DNA of 64,000 bases from Acidovorax sp. Leaf191 (GTDB taxonomy: Bacteria; Pseudomonadota; Gammaproteobacteria; Burkholderiales; Burkholderiaceae_C), in the NCBI RefSeq assembly GCF_001424425.1, contig NZ_LMPT01000003.1, positions 57,260 through 121,259 of the forward strand, in the 5' to 3' direction. The position numbers were made by a program, and so were the translations under genes. Of the stretch, positions 18,232-27,052 are shown in pieces (position 1 is the first letter of the stretch; each line of letters starts with the position of its first letter). The notes under the pieces were generated by a model. The model was not told where the DNA came from, did no database searches, and was given only the letters and a program-made list of their open reading frames with translations.

Positions 18232-19512
18232 TCACTGCGGCAACAGGCCCAGGGCCTGGCGCAGGGTGGAGATGGCGGCCGCGGCATCGATGCGGGCCCG
18301 CGCCAGCTGGCGCTCGGCCTGCACGGCTTCGAGCTCCACGCGCAGGCGTGTGGGCCAGTCGGCCTCGCCCAAGCGAAAGGCCTTGTCGATGAAGCCGCGC
18401 GTGTCGCGGGCCAGCGCCGCATGGCGGGCCATGGCCTCGCGCTGGGCCTGGCTGGCCTTCACGCGGGCCGTGGCCGCGGCCAGGTCGGCGGCGAGGCGGT
18501 CCTGCTCGGCGCGGGCGCGCACTTCGGCATCGAGCGCGTCGGCTCGGGCCGCTGTCTCCTTGGCGCGCGCCCGGTCGCCGCCGCCCAGGGGTATGCGCAC
18601 GCCGACCGTGAAGCTTTGGAGGTAGCGCTCGCCGGCCTGCTCGCGCCCGCGCGTGGCGGCCACGGTCAGCTCCGGGTTGGCACGGGTCTGCACAGCGGCC
18701 AGGTCGGCGGCGCGGCGCGCCACCGCGGCCTGGTCGTTCCAGTCCGCCACCGACGGGTGGTCGGCAGGCAGGCCGGCTGCTGGCAGCGCTTCGGCCTCGG
18801 GCTCGGCGCCGTCGGCCAGCACCACGCTGCCGCCCCATGCCGCCAGGGCTGCCTGTGCGACATCGCGTGCGCCCGTGGCCTCGGCCACCGCGGCCTCGGC
18901 CTGGGCCACGGCACTATCGGCCTGCGCCTGGTCGGCCCGCGACATGTCGCCGGCCTGAAAGCGCCGCGCCACGTCGGCCGCCAGGCGCTGCGCGTTCTGC
19001 AGCCGGTCCTGGGCCAAGCCCAGTTCTGCCTGCGCACGCTGCAGGGTCCACCAGGCTTCTCGCACAGTGGCGGCCAGTTGCAGCTGCGCAGCCAGGCGGC
19101 GGCTTTCCACGGCCTTGATCTCGGCGTCGCCCAGTGCGGCCTTGCGCGCGCGCTCGCCGTGCAGCCACAGCGGGAGGGCCACGCCCACTTCGTATTCCCT
19201 GCTGCCCTGGTTGCTGCCGGGGCGGTCGCTCTTGCGGGACAGCTCCAGCGCAGCGGGCTCGGCCAAGAGGGACGATGCGCCGCTGCGCGCGGCCTGCGCC
19301 GACTCGCGCCGCAGCGCCGCGGACTGCGCCTCGGGCTGGCGCTCCCAGGCGCGCTCGAACAGGGATTTCAGGGTAAGTGGTGCTACTGCTGCCGGTTCAG
19401 CCGGTTCAGCCGTTAATTGGGCTTGCGCACCGCCCACGGCCAGTGCGCACCCCAGCGCCACGGCGGCCAGCAGCGGCCGTGGCAGGTGGTTCTTTGTCGT
19501 CGTTGTTGGCAT
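18232..19512 (-). CDS. czcC: TolC-family outer-membrane channel of metal efflux
   Basis: A 426-aa CzcC-like outer-membrane factor. The start at 19512 has GAGGAA upstream and is followed by a signal peptide (LLAAVALGCALAVGGAQA). The helical repeats typical of TolC proteins are visible (LKSLFERAWERQPEAQSAAL, LAADVARRFQAGDMSRADQA, VGVRIPLGGGDRARAKE and a second copy of the helical unit). It provides the exit duct for the RND pump. It precedes the His-rich membrane protein by 36 nt and follows the czcI-like gene by 149 nt. Confidence 0.9.
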   Translation of the reverse strand: MPTTTTKNHLPRPLLAAVALGCALAVGGAQAQLTAEPAEPAAVAPLTLKSLFERAWERQPEAQSAALRRESAQAARSGASSLLAEPAALELSRKSDRPGSNQGSREYEVGVALPLWLHGERARKAALGDAEIKAVESRRLAAQLQLAATVREAWWTLQRAQAELGLAQDRLQNAQRLAADVARRFQAGDMSRADQAQADSAVAQAEAAVAEATGARDVAQAALAAWGGSVVLADGAEPEAEALPAAGLPADHPSVADWNDQAAVARRAADLAAVQTRANPELTVAATRGREQAGERYLQSFTVGVRIPLGGGDRARAKETAARADALDAEVRARAEQDRLAADLAAATARVKASQAQREAMARHAALARDTRGFIDKAFRLGEADWPTRLRVELEAVQAERQLARARIDAAAAISTLRQALGLLPQ

Positions 19513-19661
19513 CCGATTCCTCTGCAGTGGCCCAGGGCCACGGGGTTGAAATCGGCGAGGCACGATGGCCGGCGCATGCGCTCGCGCGCAGGCACTGCAG
19601 CAGCCCGCTAGGGCCGCTTCACATCGTCAGGACAGGGGTTGCCCGCAACCCGCCTCGCCGC

Positions 19662-20048
19662 TCAGGCGAGGACGGACCACTTGGGGCGTTCGGGGCGGGT
19701 GAGCGGGGGATGGACCCAGGCCGGTGCCACGAGGGCGGCAGGCGCAGCGACCGCGACCACGATGGCCTGACCACTCGCACTCAAGGCCATGCCGCTGCCC
19801 ACGCCGTGGCAGGCATGGCAGTCCATGTCGGCCGTGGCGGCGGTGGCCAGTGCCTTGTGGCCAGGGGTCTCGCTGGCGGCGGACGGCTGCGCTTGCGCGG
19901 CTGGCGCATCACCGTGGTGATCGTGCGCATGGTGGCCGAAGTGCGATGCCTGCGGCGCCGTCTCGTGCTTGCAGTACGGCGATGCAGCCGCCCAGATGGA
20001 CTGGAGCGGCATGAACAGCAGCAGGAAGACGAGGAGCAGGCGGCGCAT
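19662..20048 (-). CDS. czcI: CzcI-like periplasmic metal-resistance protein
   Basis: A 128-aa protein starting MRRLLLVFLLLFMPLQSIWA, an N-terminal signal like that of Cupriavidus CzcI, followed by SPYCKHE and a His-rich stretch (SHFGHHAHDHHGD). Two further cysteines lie in DCHACHG. CzcI stands before CzcC in the known cobalt-zinc-cadmium operon and influences its regulation; the same position here supports the call. An in-frame ATG at 20153 was rejected because the signal peptide begins at 20048. It is the first gene of the operon. No metal-sensing two-component pair (CzcRS) lies nearby. Confidence 0.75.
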   Translation of the reverse strand: MRRLLLVFLLLFMPLQSIWAAASPYCKHETAPQASHFGHHAHDHHGDAPAAQAQPSAASETPGHKALATAATADMDCHACHGVGSGMALSASGQAIVVAVAAPAALVAPAWVHPPLTRPERPKWSVLA

Positions 20049-20160
20049 GGTGTGCGCGCATTCTAGTGACAAGATGGCGCGGTGCAGCATCCGCCCACGC
20101 CCATGTCCCCACGCGGCCAAGGGCAAGGCTTGGAGGGATGACCGCGTCGTCATCTGCGCA

Positions 20161-20973
20161 TCATCCCGCTGCCACCAGAAACTGCGCCACGCCGTCGCTG
20201 GCGCGCACTTCGGAACACTCTACGCCCCACACGCGTGCAATCGCCGCGGCGTCCAGCGTCTGCTCCATGGGCCCCACATCACAGCGCCCCGCGCCCATCA
20301 GCACCACGTCGTGCGCGTACCGCAGCGCCAGGTTCAGGTCGTGCAGCACCGCGACCACGCCGATGCCCTGCTCCGCTGCCCAGCGGCGCACCAGGGCCAT
20401 GGCCTGGTGCTGGTGCGACAGGTCGAGCGCGGCGGTGGGTTCATCGAGCAGCAGCCAGCGCGTGGCACCGTCGGGCCGGGGCTCCCAGATCTGCGCCAGG
20501 GCACGGGCCAGGTGGGCGCGGGCGCGCTCGCCACCCGACAGGGTGTTGACGCCGCGCTGCGCCAGGTGGGCCACGCCGGTGGCCTCCATCGCATCGCGGG
20601 CGATGCGCGCCTCGCTCCGGCTGGGCGACTGGCGGTGCGGAAAGCGCCCCATCTCCACGACCTCCTGCACCGTGAAGTCGAAGGCCACCGCCGTCTCTTG
20701 CGGCAGCACGGCACGCAGGCGCGCCAGTTCCAATGCGCCCAACGCAGAGAGCGCCCTGCCCCCCAGGCTGACCGAGCCCGAGCGCGGCGCGCGCTGGCCC
20801 GACAGCATGGACAGCAGCGTCGACTTGCCTGCGCCATTGGGCCCGAGGATGGCGGTGAATCGGCCAGGTGCCAGGCGTGCATGCACGGTGGCCAGCAAGG
20901 GCCGGCCCGGCAGGCCCACACCCAACTGATCGCACACCAGCGGATCGCCGGCATGGAGCGAGGCGGCGTTCAT
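20161..20973 (-). CDS. hmuV: Hemin ABC transporter ATP-binding protein
   Basis: A 270-aa ATPase driving hemin import. Walker A is GPNGAGKST, the Q-loop region is AVLPQET, the signature is LSGGERARAHLARALAQ, Walker B is WLLLDEPTAALD and the switch histidine is in VLHDLNLALRYA. The ATG at 20973 overlaps the permease stop as ATGA. A longer open frame up to 21429 is only the shadow of the permease gene. It is the last gene of the hemin operon, with convergent-free space before czcI. Confidence 0.95.
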   Translation of the reverse strand: MNAASLHAGDPLVCDQLGVGLPGRPLLATVHARLAPGRFTAILGPNGAGKSTLLSMLSGQRAPRSGSVSLGGRALSALGALELARLRAVLPQETAVAFDFTVQEVVEMGRFPHRQSPSRSEARIARDAMEATGVAHLAQRGVNTLSGGERARAHLARALAQIWEPRPDGATRWLLLDEPTAALDLSHQHQAMALVRRWAAEQGIGVVAVLHDLNLALRYAHDVVLMGAGRCDVGPMEQTLDAAAIARVWGVECSEVRASDGVAQFLVAAG

Positions 20974-22052
20974 ACCTTGCTCCGGAACTGGCGCAGCATG
21001 GCCAGGAACAGCGGCACGCCGATAAAGGCCGTGAGCACGCCCAGCGGCAGCTCCGCCGGCTTGACGATGGTGCGCGCCACCACGTCGGCCGCCAGCACCA
21101 GCGCCGCACCCAGCAGGGCCGAGCCCGGCAGCACCACGCGATGGTCGGGCCCGGCCACCAGGCGCACCCAGTGCGGCGCCACCAGGCCGATGAAACCGAT
21201 GATGCCCGTGGCGGCTGTCACCGCGCCCACCGCCAGCGCGGTGACCAGCACCGCCAGGCGCTTGGTGCGCTCCACCGGCACGCCCAGCAGCGCGGCCTGG
21301 GCCTCGCCCAGGGCAATCGCATTGAGCGGGCGCGCGAGCGCCAGGCCCAGCCCGCAGGCCACGGCCACGATGGTGCCGACCAAGGCCACGGCGCTCCAGC
21401 GCGCGCCGCCCAGGCTGCCCAGCAGCCACATCTGGATGTTGCGCAACTGCTCGTCGGTGGAGATGAAGTTGAGGTAGCCCAGCCCCGCCAGCGCCAGCGC
21501 GTTGACCGCCACGCCGGCCAGCAGCATCAGCCCCATGCGCGTGCCGCCATCGGCCTGCGCCAGGCCATAGATGAGCGCCGTGACCAGCAGGCCGCCGCCA
21601 AAGGCCATGCCCACCAGTGTCCAGCTGCCCAGCGTGCGCGGCAGGTCGGGCAGCCAGTGGCTGCCCAGCACGATGGTGAGCGCAGCGGCCAGCGCGGCCC
21701 CGCTGCTGACCCCGATCAGGCCCGGGTCGGCCAGCGGGTTGCGAAACAGGCCCTGCATCAGCGCACCGGCCAGCCCCAGGCCTGCACCGGCCGCCACGCC
21801 CATCAGCAGGCGCGGCAGGCGGATGTTGATGAACACCAGATATTCAGGCGCCTGCTCGGCCGACGGCGCCGCGCCCACGGCCTGCAGCAACACCTGCCAC
21901 AGCTGGGCTGGCGCAATGGCGTACGCGCCTTGCGTGCTGGCCCAGACAAAAGTCAGCACCACCAGCGCCGCGCCGATGGCCAGCGCGGTGCGGGGCGACA
22001 GGCGCCCCACGTTCCAGCGCGCGCCGGGCTGCGCCAACGACATATCTGTCAC
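20970..22052 (-). CDS. hmuU: Hemin ABC transporter permease (FecCD family)
   Basis: A 360-aa inner-membrane permease of the FecCD/BtuC family with about ten TM helices, beginning RTALAIGAALVVLTFVWAS. Family motifs include FINIRLPRLLMGVAAGAGLGLAGALMQ (positions about 95-120), PGLIGVSSGAALAA and IIGFIGLVAPHWVRLV near the C-terminus. The start is GTG at 22052, overlapping the hmuT stop as GTGA; ATG at 22043 is an alternative. It pairs with HmuV. Confidence 0.94.
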   Translation of the reverse strand: MTDMSLAQPGARWNVGRLSPRTALAIGAALVVLTFVWASTQGAYAIAPAQLWQVLLQAVGAAPSAEQAPEYLVFINIRLPRLLMGVAAGAGLGLAGALMQGLFRNPLADPGLIGVSSGAALAAALTIVLGSHWLPDLPRTLGSWTLVGMAFGGGLLVTALIYGLAQADGGTRMGLMLLAGVAVNALALAGLGYLNFISTDEQLRNIQMWLLGSLGGARWSAVALVGTIVAVACGLGLALARPLNAIALGEAQAALLGVPVERTKRLAVLVTALAVGAVTAATGIIGFIGLVAPHWVRLVAGPDHRVVLPGSALLGAALVLAADVVARTIVKPAELPLGVLTAFIGVPLFLAMLRQFRSKV

Positions 22053-22933
22053 GCCGTGATCGCCTGCGTGCGGGTGTGCAGCTCGCGCACGGCCCCGGGC
22101 AGGCGCGGGCCAAAGCCCAGCAGGTGGCTGGCCTCCATGGCGACCAGCGCCTTGCGGCGGAACGCGGGCGTGAGGGCCAGTTCAGGCCGCTGCCAGAAGG
22201 CTGCCTCGCCGCCCAGCGCCTCGATACCCTGTGTGCTGTTGAGCAGCACCTCCGGCGCCGCGCTGGCCATGGCTTCGGCCGTGAGCGGCCGGTAGCCTGC
22301 GAACTGGGTGATGGCATTGGTCGCGCCCGCAAAGCGGATCAGCGCATCGGCCGCCGTGCCGGTGCCCGCCACCATGGGGCTGCCGCCGTGCGACAGGATG
22401 AAGATCGCGCGCGGGCGCCGCGACGACGCGGCCACCAGCTTTTGCACCGCCGACCACTGCGCATCCAGGTCGGCCTGCAAGGCCTGCGCCTCGCGCTCAC
22501 GGCCGGCCACGCGGCCCACGGTGGCGACCTTGCGCTGCACCTCGTCCCAGGTGTGGTCGGCCTTGACCAGCTCCACCCGCACCCCGGCGCTGCGCACCTG
22601 GTCCAGCACCACCGGCGGGCCGGCTTCGGTGGTGCCCACCACGGCGTCGGGCCTGAGGGACAGCAGCCCCTCGGCCGAGAGCTGGCGCATGTAGCCGACC
22701 TTGGCAGTCTTGAGCGCGGCCTCGGGGAACAGGCTGGTGGTGTCGGTGCCCACCAGCTGGCCCTGCGCGCCCAGCAGGTAGACCACCTCGGTCAGCGCGC
22801 CGCCCAGCGAGACGATGCGCGCCGGGCTGGCTGCCAGTGCGCGCTCGGCACCCAGGGCGGACAGCAGTGGCAGCGCGCCCATGCCGCGCAGCAGCTGCCT
22901 GCGCCCCGTGTCGGTCAGGCCGTCACGCAGCAT
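22049..22933 (-). CDS. hmuT: Hemin ABC transporter periplasmic binding protein
   Basis: A 294-aa periplasmic hemin-binding protein. The N-terminus has GRRQLLRGMGALPLLSALGA, a twin-arginine-like signal. The mature domain begins with ARIVSLGGALTEVVYLLGAQ and has the cluster-A-3 type two-lobe fold (LLSLRPDAVVGTTEAGPP, AIFILSHGGSPMVAGTGTAA, GYRPLTAEAMASAAPEV). The start overlaps hmuS by 11 nt. It hands hemin to HmuUV. Confidence 0.93.
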   Translation of the reverse strand: MLRDGLTDTGRRQLLRGMGALPLLSALGAERALAASPARIVSLGGALTEVVYLLGAQGQLVGTDTTSLFPEAALKTAKVGYMRQLSAEGLLSLRPDAVVGTTEAGPPVVLDQVRSAGVRVELVKADHTWDEVQRKVATVGRVAGREREAQALQADLDAQWSAVQKLVAASSRRPRAIFILSHGGSPMVAGTGTAADALIRFAGATNAITQFAGYRPLTAEAMASAAPEVLLNSTQGIEALGGEAAFWQRPELALTPAFRRKALVAMEASHLLGFGPRLPGAVRELHTRTQAITA

Positions 22934-24062
22934 GGGCCACCTCGTCCTGCCGCGCCTGCGGCAGCCGCGCCACCAGGTCGCGCCAGCCCTGCAGCTCGGG
23001 CTTGCCGGGCTTGCGCGCGCCGAAGAACATGGCCATCAGCTCGCCCGCGTGGTCGAACGCCTCGACGGAGGTGACCACGCCATCGGCCGTGGGTTTTTCG
23101 ACCACCCACACGCTGGCCACCATGTCGGTGCGCAGGTGCAGGTTGAAGCCCGCGTCCAGCACGTTGATCCACTGCGCGTGCGGCGTATCGAGCGGCTTTA
23201 TGTTGCGCACCGGCCCGGTGTGGATCTGGATGCAGCCGCCGCTGCCCACGAACACCATGATGGGCAGGCCGTCCAGCGCGGCCTCGTCCAGCAGGCGCTG
23301 CACGGCCTGCGGCGTGGCACGCCAGGCGAACTGGCCCTCGACCAGGCGAAAGCTTTGCTGGCGCTCCACGCCGAATTTCTTGGTGATGCCGAAGAATTCG
23401 TGCGTGTCTTTCATGGCACCCCAGGCCTCGCGCAGGCCGTCGGCGTCGATGTCGGCGTCGGGCCGCACCGCCTCCGGCGCGGGCGCCTTGCCGAACACGT
23501 AGCCGGCGCTCGGCTGTGCAAAGCGGCTCACCACCGCGTCGAACGCGGCCAGGTCGGTGGCATCGCGCGTGAAGACCTTGTGCACTGCGCGGCCCTGCGC
23601 GTTGTAGAACTGCAGGCTGCGCGACGGCGGCTTGGCGGGGTCGTTGGCCAGCTCCGTCACCGCAAAGCCGGCATGCCACTGTGCAAAGAACAAGCGCAGG
23701 TCGATGTCTTCGCCCAACGCAATGCCCACCGGCCCGGTGGCCGAGACGTGCGTGTAGACGCCGGTCTTCTCGTGCACCGTACCTTCGTTGCGCGTCAGCG
23801 CCATCAAGGGGCCGCAGGCTTCGAGCGCCTGCAGAAGGTGCAGCCACGAGCCCTGCAGCGGCACGGCTTTGAGCGGGTGCGCGTGCTCACCCGCGTGGGC
23901 AGCGACAGCGGCGCCTTCCGAGAGCCCGATGCTCTCGGCCGCATCCTTGGCGCGCTTGCCCGTGGCACGTGCAGCGGCGAATTGCGCGCGGATGTCCGGC
24001 GCAGCGATCGGCGCTGCCACTGCCACTGCCGCACCTTGGGAGGTCGTCACGGCGGCGATCAT
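22923..24062 (-). CDS. hmuS: Hemin-degrading / cytoplasmic hemin-transfer protein
   Basis: A 379-aa HmuS/HemS family protein that binds hemin in the cytoplasm and passes it on or breaks it down. It has the expected internal duplication: the first half contains VGIALGEDIDLRLFFAQWHAGFA and LQFYNAQGRAVHKVF, the second FFGITKKFGVERQQSFRLV, GCIQIHTGPVRNIKP and DAGFNLHLRTDMVASVWVV. The ATG at 24062 overlaps the stop of the 115-aa gene as ATGA; the longer frame is a shadow. It is coupled to hmuT downstream. Confidence 0.94.
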   Translation of the reverse strand: MIAAVTTSQGAAVAVAAPIAAPDIRAQFAAARATGKRAKDAAESIGLSEGAAVAAHAGEHAHPLKAVPLQGSWLHLLQALEACGPLMALTRNEGTVHEKTGVYTHVSATGPVGIALGEDIDLRLFFAQWHAGFAVTELANDPAKPPSRSLQFYNAQGRAVHKVFTRDATDLAAFDAVVSRFAQPSAGYVFGKAPAPEAVRPDADIDADGLREAWGAMKDTHEFFGITKKFGVERQQSFRLVEGQFAWRATPQAVQRLLDEAALDGLPIMVFVGSGGCIQIHTGPVRNIKPLDTPHAQWINVLDAGFNLHLRTDMVASVWVVEKPTADGVVTSVEAFDHAGELMAMFFGARKPGKPELQGWRDLVARLPQARQDEVAHAA

Positions 24063-24406
24063 TGCATGGCCTCCGGCGCGGTGTGCCACAGCACGCGGCG
24101 CTGCTCGGCGGCCACCATGGCCGCCGTGGCAGCGGTGTCCTGGCGGGCCTTGCACTGCTCTTCCCAGCGGCCTTGCAGGCTCCAGACCACCGTGCGGAAG
24201 TGTGCGGTGAAGCCGTCGGCATCGGCCAGCATCTGCAGGTTGGCCGATATCTTGCGGCCCATGGCGTCGCGGTGGCTGTCGCAGCAGGCCTGCACGTAGC
24301 CCGTCATCAGGGCGAGCGTGCCGGCCAGCAGCGCCTCGGCGCACGGCAGGCTGTATTCCTCATCGGTGTGGCTGCCGGCATCGGGCAGGTCGGGAGCGTG
24401 GCTCAT
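24059..24406 (-). CDS. Unknown 115-aa protein coupled to hmuS
   Basis: A soluble-looking, mostly helical 115-aa protein with no signal peptide or TM helix. It has AGGAG 10 nt before the ATG. Landmarks are YSLPCAEALLAGTLALMTGY, then QACCDSHRDAMGRKISANLQ and WEEQCKARQ: four cysteines, two adjacent, and several histidines. It lies 42 nt after the hemin receptor and overlaps hmuS by ATGA, so it is made with the hemin-degrading protein. I cannot name the family. A small cytoplasmic partner of HmuS or a heme/redox sensor would fit, but that is inference. Confidence 0.78.
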   Translation of the reverse strand: MSHAPDLPDAGSHTDEEYSLPCAEALLAGTLALMTGYVQACCDSHRDAMGRKISANLQMLADADGFTAHFRTVVWSLQGRWEEQCKARQDTAATAAMVAAEQRRVLWHTAPEAMQ

Positions 24407-24448
24407 GGTGGTCTCCTGGGGTGGGTGCCTGGGGGATGAAAGCGGAAC

Positions 24449-26710
24449 TCAGAAATCGGCCACCAGCGACACGCGCACGGAGCGGCCGGGCTGGCTGTAG
24501 GCGTCGATGAAGTTGGCGTTGGCGGCCAGGCCGCGCACGTCGGCCCAGCGCCAGTGCTTCTTGTCGGTCAGGTTGTAGATGCCGAGGTTCAGGCGCAGGT
24601 CCTTGCGGATGCGCCACTGGCCCGACAGGTCGAGCACCGTGTACGACGGCGTGAGGTACTGCGTGCTGCCCGTGGCCAAAGCCACGTCGCTCGGCTTCTT
24701 GGCGGCGGCGTGGGTGGCATCCAGGCGCGCCATCCAGCCGCCGGTGTCGTAGCGCAGGCCGGCCGACAGGCGCGATGGGTCCACCGTGTTCACCGGCCTG
24801 CCGGTGGCGGTGTCGCGCCCGCGCGTCTGGCCGTAGCTGAAGGGCGATGTCCATTGCCCGCCTGCCCACTGGCCCCAGCGCATGTCGCCCTTGACCTCGA
24901 AGCCGTTGAGCTTGACGCGGCCGATGTTGACCGACTGGAACACCAGCGGGTTGCCCGGCGCACCGGTGCCGCCGACCTGGCGCAGGTCTTCGATGAAGTC
25001 CTTGTAGCGGCCCGTGAACGCTGCAGCCTCGACCGACAGCGCGTCCAGCCGGCCGCGCACGCCCAGCTCGAAGTTCTGGCTCTTTTCGGGCTTGAGGTGG
25101 GCGTTGGGCACCGTGCGGTAGTTGCTGACCGGGTTCTCGAAGAAGGCGTTGACCTGGCCCGCGTTGGGCGCACGGAAGCCCGCCGCGTAGTTGCCGAACA
25201 CGCTCCACTGCTCGCTGGCGCGGTACAGCACGCCGAACTTGGGCGAGGTGGCGTTGCCCGAGAGGGACACGGCCTGCGCGCCGAAGCCCGCCTGGTCGGC
25301 CTTGATGCGGAAGGTGTCGAAGCGCACGCCCGGGGTGATGCTCCAGGGGCCGGTCACGAACTCGTCCTGCACGTACAGCGCGGCGCTGGTCTCGGTGGTG
25401 TCCGGAAAGCGCTTGAGCGGGAAGGTTTCCCCCACCGGCGGGGTCACGCCGGTCTGCAGGTTCTCGACCTTGGCAGACGTGTAGTCAAAACCGTAGGTGA
25501 TCTTCTGCACCAGGCCGCCAGGGCCCGCGCGCAGCACCTTGCTGCCCTGCAGGTTGGCCTGCCAGGTGCGCTCGTCGTAGGTCACGTCGCGCACACGGTC
25601 GGCAGCGGTGTTGCGGTCTTCGGTGACGTATTCGCGCGAATGCGAGTCCTGAAAACTCAGCGTTGCCTTCAGGTCGTCGGCCAGCGCCGAGTTCACGCGC
25701 CACGCGCCCTCCCACGTCGCACGGCTGCGCTGCATGTCGGTGAACGAGGTGGAGCCCAGCACGGACGTGGCGGCCAGCGGCGGCTTGGAGCGCGCGGTCA
25801 GCAGCTCGTAGTCGGAGGTCTTGTCCACATGCTCCAGCGTGAACACATGGCGCTGGCCGCCGCCCGGCGTGAGGATGACCTTGCCCAGCAGCGCGCCGCT
25901 TTTATCCTTTTGCGGATTGGGGCGGGTGCGGTCGGCATTGGCCGCGCTGTTGGTGCCCATGTTGTCCAGCTCGCTGGCGCGCGTGACGTTGCCGCCCAGC
26001 AGCCACTGCACCGTGTCGCCCGCCTTGCCCGCCACCGTGGCGCCCACGCGCTTGCCGTGGTCGTCGCCGTCGTAGCCCAGGCTCACACGCCCGCCGATGC
26101 GCTTGTCGCCGTCGAGGAAGGCCGATGGTTCGGCCGTGATGAAGTTGACCAGGCCCGCCATGCCGTCCGACCCGTACAGCGCCGACGTGGCGCCACGCAC
26201 GACCTCGATGCGCTGCAGCAGGCCGATGTCCAGGTAGTCGCGCCCGAAGGCATTGGCGCTGAAGACGTAGCTGCGCGGCAGGCGGATGCCGTCCACCATC
26301 ATCAGCACGCGGTTGCCGTCCAGGCCGCGGATGTTGAAGCCCGCGTTCTGCTCGCGCCCCGTGGATCCGCTGGCCAGCGTGAAGCGCGCGGGCGAGCGCG
26401 TGACCGACACGTTGGGCAGCTCGCGCGCCACATCGCGGATGTCGCGCACCTGGCCTTCTTCGATGGCCTGCGCGTTGATCACGTCGATGCTCATGGGCAG
26501 CTCGCCCGGGTCCTGCTCGCTGCGCGAGCCGCTGATGACGACCTCCTTGAGCGCCGGGCCGGCAGCGATCAACTGCCCTGCGCCCAGCGGGCCTGGCGCG
26601 CCCTGGGCCTGGGCGTTCCAGGCGGTGCAGAGCGCACAGGCCACGAGCCAGGCCACGGGGTGGAGGTTGAACGTGCGGGAGCGGAATGCGGATGCGGATG
26701 CGTGCGCCAC
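24449..26710 (-). CDS. hmuR: TonB-dependent hemin receptor
   Basis: A 753-aa outer-membrane receptor importing hemin. It starts at GTG with a purine-rich site upstream, and has a signal ending AWNAQAQ, a TonB-box-like EVVISGSRSEQ, a plug domain (FNIRGLDGNRVLMMVDGIRLP, RIEVVRGATSALYGSDGMAG) and a barrel ending in aromatic F. The heme-receptor box FRAPNAGQ is present. The usual downstream NPNL box is changed to VPNAHLKPE, with H538 inside the box and no histidine between the two boxes. A Fur box lies 111 bp upstream. It leads the operon receptor-unknown-hmuSTUV. Confidence 0.93.
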   Translation of the reverse strand: MAHASASAFRSRTFNLHPVAWLVACALCTAWNAQAQGAPGPLGAGQLIAAGPALKEVVISGSRSEQDPGELPMSIDVINAQAIEEGQVRDIRDVARELPNVSVTRSPARFTLASGSTGREQNAGFNIRGLDGNRVLMMVDGIRLPRSYVFSANAFGRDYLDIGLLQRIEVVRGATSALYGSDGMAGLVNFITAEPSAFLDGDKRIGGRVSLGYDGDDHGKRVGATVAGKAGDTVQWLLGGNVTRASELDNMGTNSAANADRTRPNPQKDKSGALLGKVILTPGGGQRHVFTLEHVDKTSDYELLTARSKPPLAATSVLGSTSFTDMQRSRATWEGAWRVNSALADDLKATLSFQDSHSREYVTEDRNTAADRVRDVTYDERTWQANLQGSKVLRAGPGGLVQKITYGFDYTSAKVENLQTGVTPPVGETFPLKRFPDTTETSAALYVQDEFVTGPWSITPGVRFDTFRIKADQAGFGAQAVSLSGNATSPKFGVLYRASEQWSVFGNYAAGFRAPNAGQVNAFFENPVSNYRTVPNAHLKPEKSQNFELGVRGRLDALSVEAAAFTGRYKDFIEDLRQVGGTGAPGNPLVFQSVNIGRVKLNGFEVKGDMRWGQWAGGQWTSPFSYGQTRGRDTATGRPVNTVDPSRLSAGLRYDTGGWMARLDATHAAAKKPSDVALATGSTQYLTPSYTVLDLSGQWRIRKDLRLNLGIYNLTDKKHWRWADVRGLAANANFIDAYSQPGRSVRVSLVADF

Positions 26711-26820
26711 GGGGGAGCCCTTCTTCTCTGGTCGGAGTCAATGACAGGAAGCTGGCTCTGCGCGCCCTCTCACCGCTCGGGTGCTGGCACGTCCGCTGGC
26801 AACGAAGCGGCTATTCTATA

Positions 26821-26835
26821 TGAGAATAATTATCA
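26821..26835 (-). promoter_or_regulatory. Fur box upstream of hmuR
   Basis: On the minus strand TGATAAT-T-ATTCTCA matches the 7-1-7 Fur consensus TGATAAT-N-ATTATCA at 13 of 14 arm positions. It lies 111 bp before the hmuR start, as expected for iron-repressed hemin uptake. Confidence 0.85.
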
Positions 26836-26936
26836 ATACACATGTTGCAAACTATTCCTTGTGGCGGCTTGGGGTTTGCGGGACCTCTCAGAGCGCAGCA
26901 GGTTGCGCCCGGGATCCATCAATTGTTCGCACCATG

Positions 26937-26960
26937 AAAAAGGGAGCCCACAGGCTCCCT
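26937..26960 (-). terminator. Rho-independent terminator of ahpF
   Basis: On the minus strand AGGGAGCC-TGTG-GGCTCCCT is followed by TTTT, about 93 nt after the ahpF stop. Confidence 0.8.
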
Positions 26961-27000
26961 GGATCTGCATGGCGATGCCTAGCAGTTTGCTATGCAATCA

Positions 27001-27038
27001 ATAGCTGCTAGCGTTTATCCATCAAGCGGTAGCGGCAT
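27001..27038. repeat. Dispersed intergenic palindrome, copy 3
   Basis: ATAGCTGCTAGCGTTTATCC then ATCAAGCGGTAGCGGCAT, the same design as the other copies, lying 15 bp past the ahpF stop. Confidence 0.65.
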
Positions 27039-27052
27039 TTTTATGCCTGTTG

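Larger units (their letters stand above)
26711..27052. other. Intergenic region before hmuR and after ahpF
   Basis: 342 bp without a gene. It holds the hmuR promoter area with a Fur box (26821-26835), the ahpF terminator (26937-26960) and palindrome copy 3 (27001-27038). The stretch 26812-26860 is markedly AT-rich compared with the rest of the window. Confidence 0.7.
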
